Part shown: piece by piece, positions 60,249 to 64,000 of the stretch
Layout: every line of letters starts with the position of its first letter
Position numbering within the stretch: position 1 is the first letter of the stretch
Assembly (NCBI RefSeq): GCF_902825155.1
Contig: NZ_CADEAG010000005.1
Coordinates: forward strand, 1 to 64,000
From: Bartonella taylorii 8TBB
GTDB taxonomy: Bacteria; Pseudomonadota; Alphaproteobacteria; Rhizobiales; Rhizobiaceae
Length of the DNA stretch: 64,000 bases
Direction: 5' to 3'
Program-made: the position numbers and the translations under genes
Notes under the pieces: model-generated
What the model was told of the DNA's origin: nothing
The model's database searches: none
What the model saw: only the letters and a program-made list of their open reading frames with translations

Positions 60249-61187
60249 TTAATTTGAATGTTTGAATTCAACAACATCCCAGAAAAGATGAGCAATATCC
60301 GTACCAGAAAAACGTTTAATTTCACGAATTCCAGTAGGAGACGTCACATTAATTTCTGTTATATAATCTCCGATCACATCAATGCCCACAAGAAGAAGAC
60401 CACGTTCCTGCAAAGTTGAACCAATGCGTTCGCAAATCTCATAATCACGTTTTGTTAAATCAATATTTTCCGCGCGACCTCCAACATGCATATTAGAGCG
60501 AACATCTGTTTCTGCAGCAATTCGATTAATCGCTCCAACAGGCCTACCATCAAGCAAAATAATCCGTTTATCCCCGTTTCGTACTGCATCTAAATAACGC
60601 TGAACAATAAAAGGTTCGCGGTAACTTTGGGCAAACATTTCCAACAACGATGCCAAATTGCGATCATCTTGTTTCAAGTGAAAAACACCGGCTCCCCCGT
60701 TGCCATAGAGTGGCTTCACAATAATATCGCCAAATGTAGCTCTAAAGGCTGCTATTTCTTCAATATCCTTCGTAATTAATGTTTCTGGCATCAAATCAGA
60801 AAATTCAGTAACAAAAATCTTTTCTGGGCTATTGCGCACCCATGCTGGATCATTCACAATGAGCGTCTTAGGATGAATACGCTCTAACAAATGAGTCGTA
60901 GTGATATAATTGAGATCAAAGGGGGGATCTTGGCGTAAAAGTACCACATCCATATCCATTAATTCCGTGCGAACAGGCTTCCCCAATTGATAATGGTGCC
61001 CCTCATCATCATACACCGTCAATGCCTCTAATCGTGCAATTACACAACCATCGCGCATAGATAAACGATCGGGTGTATAATGAAAAAGAGTGTGTCCGCG
61101 TTCTTGCGCTGCTAAAGCAAGTGCAAATGTTGTGTCTCCTTGAATCCGGAGCGTGGAAATATGATCCATCTGAATGGCAATTTTCAT
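60249..61187 (-). CDS. gshB: Glutathione synthetase
   Basis: 312 residues, ATP-grasp enzyme joining gamma-glutamylcysteine and glycine. It starts [19 protein letters not shown], then [30 protein letters not shown] and [22 protein letters not shown] end ([19 protein letters not shown]). GGGAGG before ATG 61187 decides the start. Confidence 0.96.
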   Translation of the reverse strand: MKIAIQMDHISTLRIQGDTTFALALAAQERGHTLFHYTPDRLSMRDGCVIARLEALTVYDDEGHHYQLGKPVRTELMDMDVVLLRQDPPFDLNYITTTHLLERIHPKTLIVNDPAWVRNSPEKIFVTEFSDLMPETLITKDIEEIAAFRATFGDIIVKPLYGNGGAGVFHLKQDDRNLASLLEMFAQSYREPFIVQRYLDAVRNGDKRIILLDGRPVGAINRIAAETDVRSNMHVGGRAENIDLTKRDYEICERIGSTLQERGLLLVGIDVIGDYITEINVTSPTGIREIKRFSGTDIAHLFWDVVEFKHSN

Positions 61188-61275
61188 GAACAAAACCTCC
61201 CTATAACTGAAAGCGGACTAGTCTATGTGCCATAAACTTTGTAAACAATAAAAAAACTATGACAAGAGAAAACCT

Positions 61276-62022
61276 ATGAAACAAGAAGCTGATACAAAAT
61301 TAAGCAACGAAGAAATCGAACGCTATGCACGCCACATCATTTTGCCTGAAATTGGTGGTGCAGGACAACAAAAATTGAAAGCTGCACGCGTTCTTGTGGT
61401 TGGCGCAGGTGGTCTTGGTGCTCCTGTCCTCACCTATTTGGCAGCCGCAGGCGTTGGCACCCTCGGAATTGTTGATGATGATATTGTTTCGCTTTCCAAT
61501 TTACAACGTCAAGTTATTCACAAAACAACAGCAATCAACCAAAAAAAAACTGACAGCGCCCAAACCACTATAGAAGCAATTAACCCCCATATTACCGTTG
61601 AAAAACACAATTTACGCTTAAAAGAAAGTAATGTAGATGAACTCCTCAACGACTACCAAATCATTGTTGATGGTAGTGATAATTTTGCCACTCGCTATTT
61701 ACTTGCTGATCACGCAGCCCACTGTGCAAAACCTTTAATAAGTGGAGCTGTAGGACGCTTTAATGGCTCCCTAACGGTACTCATGCCTTATAAAGACAAT
61801 AACCCTCACTATCGCGATTTATTCCCCAAACCACCAGCTTTTGGAAATATTTCGTCCTGTGCTGAAACCGGAATCATCGGTGCTTTACCTGGAGTCATCG
61901 GCACACTACAAGCAATGGAAGTCATTAAACTTATCACAAACATTGGTGAACCTTTAGTGGGAAAAATCCTCCTTTATAATGGATTGTCTGCGCAATTTAA
62001 TATCATTACCTATAAACGGTAA
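61276..62022 (+). CDS. MoeB/ThiF/HesA-family adenylyltransferase, without zinc cysteines
   Basis: 248 residues. E1-like enzyme that adenylates the C-terminus of a ThiS/MoaD-type sulfur carrier. Opening YARHIILPEIGGAGQQKL, nucleotide site VVGAGGLGAPVLTYLAAAG, LSNLQRQVIH (catalytic Arg) and the end CAETGIIGALPGVIGTLQA. The paired CxxC cysteines that hold zinc in E. coli MoeB are missing (here PHYRDLF, and no Cys pair at the C-terminus). There is no carrier gene next door, so molybdopterin or thiamine use cannot be told. Confidence 0.85.
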   Translation: MKQEADTKLSNEEIERYARHIILPEIGGAGQQKLKAARVLVVGAGGLGAPVLTYLAAAGVGTLGIVDDDIVSLSNLQRQVIHKTTAINQKKTDSAQTTIEAINPHITVEKHNLRLKESNVDELLNDYQIIVDGSDNFATRYLLADHAAHCAKPLISGAVGRFNGSLTVLMPYKDNNPHYRDLFPKPPAFGNISSCAETGIIGALPGVIGTLQAMEVIKLITNIGEPLVGKILLYNGLSAQFNIITYKR

Positions 62023-62368
62023 AATTCCAATGCGAATACAGCAACTATAAAGGTTTGCATATAAGAATTTTGGTAATGAGAAAAAATACTATCGGCAGAA
62101 CCATGCTTAACTATTTCTCCATTGCGCGTGACAATCACTTCTTTGCAAGTCCTTTAACAACCTTCAAATTATGACTCATAAACAAATAACCCAAATGATA
62201 TTTTGGTTGTAAATGACGTAAAAGAGCAATAATTCTGTACCTACACATTTACATCAAACATCATTTTTGGCTCACAAGCATAAATTGGATGATAATGAAC
62301 GTTACTATTCCGATACCAGATAGTATTGGTATAATCAGTAAAAAATGCCGAGGAACGAAAGCTGTCAT
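62013..62368 (-). pseudogene. Remnant of a yej-type peptide ABC transporter operon (yejB start joined to yejF end)
   Basis: On the minus strand, ATG 62368 opens MTAFVPRHFLLIIPILSGIG, then IVTFIIIQFML, the first membrane helix of a YejB-like peptide permease. Within about 100 bases the reading becomes EPKMMFD, then IIALLRHLQPKYHLGYLFMS and HNLKVVKG, and after a frameshift EVIVTRNGEIVKHGSADSIF and YMQTF. These are the D-loop, H-loop and end of a YejF-like ATP-binding subunit. Most of yejB, all of yejE and most of yejF are gone. The last codons run into the end of the convergent MoeB-like gene. Confidence 0.7.
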
Positions 62369-62502
62369 TTTTTATTTGCATCTTTTGTATTGGGCCAATT
62401 TTAGATGATGCATCAATAACAATTCTCTTGGTGAATCTTTGAAACCAAAATTACAAACGAAAACTAATCATACCTCTTCCCCAAGTTAATCCTCTTAGCA
62501 TA

Positions 62503-63066
62503 TTAGCTCGGCTCATCTGCTTTATTATCATTACCCATTAAGGGAACAGGATTATCGGATAGACTGCGTAAATAAAGCAAAAGATCAGCACGCTCTTGAT
62601 CATTGTTGATCCCACGAAAGGACATGGTTGTTCCTGGAAACGCTTTACGTGGTGATTGCAAATAACGATCCAAAGTTATAAAATCCCATTTTTGATCAGA
62701 ATTCCCGCGTAATGCCCGTGAGTAAGGAAAATTTTGTGCCGCCGCTAAAGGACGGTTTACTATGTCCCAAAGCACTGGACCAACACGCCCTGATTCATTA
62801 CGACCAGAGGTATGGCATATAGCACATTGGCGAAAAACTTTACGCCCATTTTCAAGACTGCCTTGTTGAAGGCGGTCATTCAGTGACAAAAGACTGTTAG
62901 ACACCTGTTGTTTCTCCTTAACTACATCATGCTTTTTAATTGTATGAGACTGTTGAACCAATGTAGAATGATCATAGATCATATTGCTAAGTATGGAGAT
63001 TCCCACCAAAACAATCAGCACAAATAGACAAGAAAAAATAAAATAGACAACTGTCGAGCGCTTCAT
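62503..63066 (-). CDS. Membrane-anchored class I cytochrome c (CycM-like)
   Basis: 187 residues. A single N-terminal membrane helix (VYFIFSCLFVLIVLVGISIL) anchors a periplasmic cytochrome c domain. Heme motif CAICH at 81-85, GRVGPVLWDIVNRPLA after it, and the Met ligand in GTTMSFRGI near 145. It likely passes electrons from the bc1 complex to the terminal oxidase, as CycM does in rhizobia. Confidence 0.92.
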   Translation of the reverse strand: MKRSTVVYFIFSCLFVLIVLVGISILSNMIYDHSTLVQQSHTIKKHDVVKEKQQVSNSLLSLNDRLQQGSLENGRKVFRQCAICHTSGRNESGRVGPVLWDIVNRPLAAAQNFPYSRALRGNSDQKWDFITLDRYLQSPRKAFPGTTMSFRGINNDQERADLLLYLRSLSDNPVPLMGNDNKADEPS

Positions 63067-63172
63067 AAAAACTCAAACGTTCATATTTTGATTACTAATT
63101 TCAGTTTAAGCTTTTTCCCTGTAATAAACAACATTATAAATGCATTACATGCGGAATTTTGGAACTTTGCAA

Positions 63173-63904
63173 ATGACTCTTGAACCGATTATTCTTATTC
63201 CCGCTCGGATAGATTCAACGCGTCTACCCCAAAAAGCTCTCGCTGAGATTGCTGGAAAGCCGATGATTGTTCACGTTGCTGAACAAGCAAAAAAAGCTGC
63301 ACTCGGACGTACTATCGTTGCAACAGATCATAACGATATCGCTAAAGTCGTCACTGCTTACGGGTATGAATGTATTATGACATGTAGCCATCATAAATCT
63401 GGATCTGATCGCATTTATGAAGCTTTAACTCATATTGATCCTGAACAACGTTACAATGCTATTTTGAATGTCCAAGGTGATTTACCAACAATAACTCCTA
63501 GTGAAATCATCAACGCTTTAAAACCCCTAGAAAATAGTTCCACTGATATTGCAACTTTAGGTGCTAAAATCGTTGAGGAAAATGAAAAAACAGATCCCAA
63601 TGTCGTCAAAATTATTGGTACACCATTTTCTCAAAATCGCCTGCGTGCTCTTTATTTTACCCGCGCCACAGCCCCTTATGGAGATGGTCCTCTTTACCAT
63701 CATATTGGAATATATGCCTATCGACGTGAAGCGCTTGAGCGATTTGTAACGCTCAAACCGTCTGCGCTCGAACAACGCGAAAAGCTTGAACAATTACGCG
63801 CTTTAGAACATAATATGCGTATCGATGTAGAAATAATCAATACAATTCCTTTAAGCGTTGATACACAACGTGATCTTGAGAGAGTCCGCAAAATTTTAGC
63901 ATGA
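63173..63904 (+). CDS. kdsB: 3-deoxy-manno-octulosonate cytidylyltransferase
   Basis: 243 residues. It makes CMP-Kdo, the donor for the waaA product earlier in the window. [39 protein letters not shown] and NVQGDLPTI are all standard KdsB motifs. The frame opens at 63140, but the family N-terminus matches the ATG at 63173. Its TGA overlaps the next ATG. Confidence 0.95.
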   Translation: MTLEPIILIPARIDSTRLPQKALAEIAGKPMIVHVAEQAKKAALGRTIVATDHNDIAKVVTAYGYECIMTCSHHKSGSDRIYEALTHIDPEQRYNAILNVQGDLPTITPSEIINALKPLENSSTDIATLGAKIVEENEKTDPNVVKIIGTPFSQNRLRALYFTRATAPYGDGPLYHHIGIYAYRREALERFVTLKPSALEQREKLEQLRALEHNMRIDVEIINTIPLSVDTQRDLERVRKILA

Positions 63905-64000
63905 AAACATTTAAAAAAACCAATAAAATCTCTTTCCAAGGAGAATATGGCGCCAATTCTCATACAGCATGCCTCAACATGTTTCCCAATATGGATGCTG
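63901..64000 (+). CDS. pheA: Prephenate dehydratase, start only (runs off the window)
   Basis: Only 33 codons are visible. After a basic start they read [20 protein letters not shown], the N-terminus of prephenate dehydratase (phenylalanine synthesis). The ATG overlaps the kdsB stop (ATGA), the kdsB-pheA order seen in Rhizobiales. Confidence 0.88.
   Translation, partial: MKTFKKTNKISFQGEYGANSHTACLNMFPNMDA

Overview
The window is a piece of an AT-rich alphaproteobacterial chromosome, almost certainly Bartonella. The strongest evidence is an array of four tandem hemin-binding (Hbp/Pap31-type) outer membrane protein genes, a Bartonella-specific family. Rhizobiales-type housekeeping gene orders support this (pmbA / inositol-phosphatase family / DUF4170 / waaA / lpxK / DUF2093 / mutL; pstSCAB-phoU; kdsB-pheA), as do many decaying genes typical of a reducing genome. 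No rRNA, tRNA or CRISPR array was found.

Layout. 1-11,100: a two-partner secretion locus on the minus strand, with a broken fhaC transporter gene, a 2,728-residue FhaB-like exoprotein and a translationally coupled small lipoprotein. The lipoprotein could protect against the lipase-like C-terminus of FhaB. Beside it is a small phage-lysis remnant (Rz1-like plus holin-like). 11,100-22,000: an accessory island. It holds a GHKL-ATPase plus PD-(D/E)XK-nuclease gene split by a nine-T tract, a P4-type integrase with one nonsense codon, fragments in inverted repeat, a BrnT/BrnA locus with broken toxin, a decayed second copy of the ATPase-nuclease/integrase module, and a broken EVE-domain gene. 22,000-31,000: SRPBCC protein, PmbA, inositol-phosphatase family, DUF4170, then lipid A/Kdo genes waaA and lpxK, DUF2093 and mutL. 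31,000-40,100: dCTP deaminase, lldD, a split transketolase, rsmD, rluB, tadA and a lipoprotein. 40,300-48,500: ileS and the hbp array, with a conserved upstream motif and a hairpin terminator per unit, plus a decayed fifth hbp gene. 48,900-54,100: rnd, M20 dipeptidase, mutM, M29 aminopeptidase and a SleB-type hydrolase. 54,700-60,100: the phosphate uptake operon pstSCAB-phoU. 60,200-64,000: gshB, a MoeB/ThiF-like enzyme, a fused remnant of a yej-type peptide ABC transporter, a membrane-anchored cytochrome c, kdsB and the start of pheA.

The core genes serve envelope building (waaA, lpxK, kdsB), DNA and RNA upkeep (mutL, mutM, rnd, rsmD, rluB, tadA, ileS), phosphate uptake and heme acquisition. 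The most interesting candidate for an undescribed system is the ATPase-nuclease gene at 11,222-13,262. It looks like a single-gene defence-type module carried with an integrase, was present twice, and sits one base out of frame at a homopolymer that could act as an on/off switch. The second candidate is the FhaB C-terminus with its coupled lipoprotein. All calls come from reading the sequence; no database search was run.
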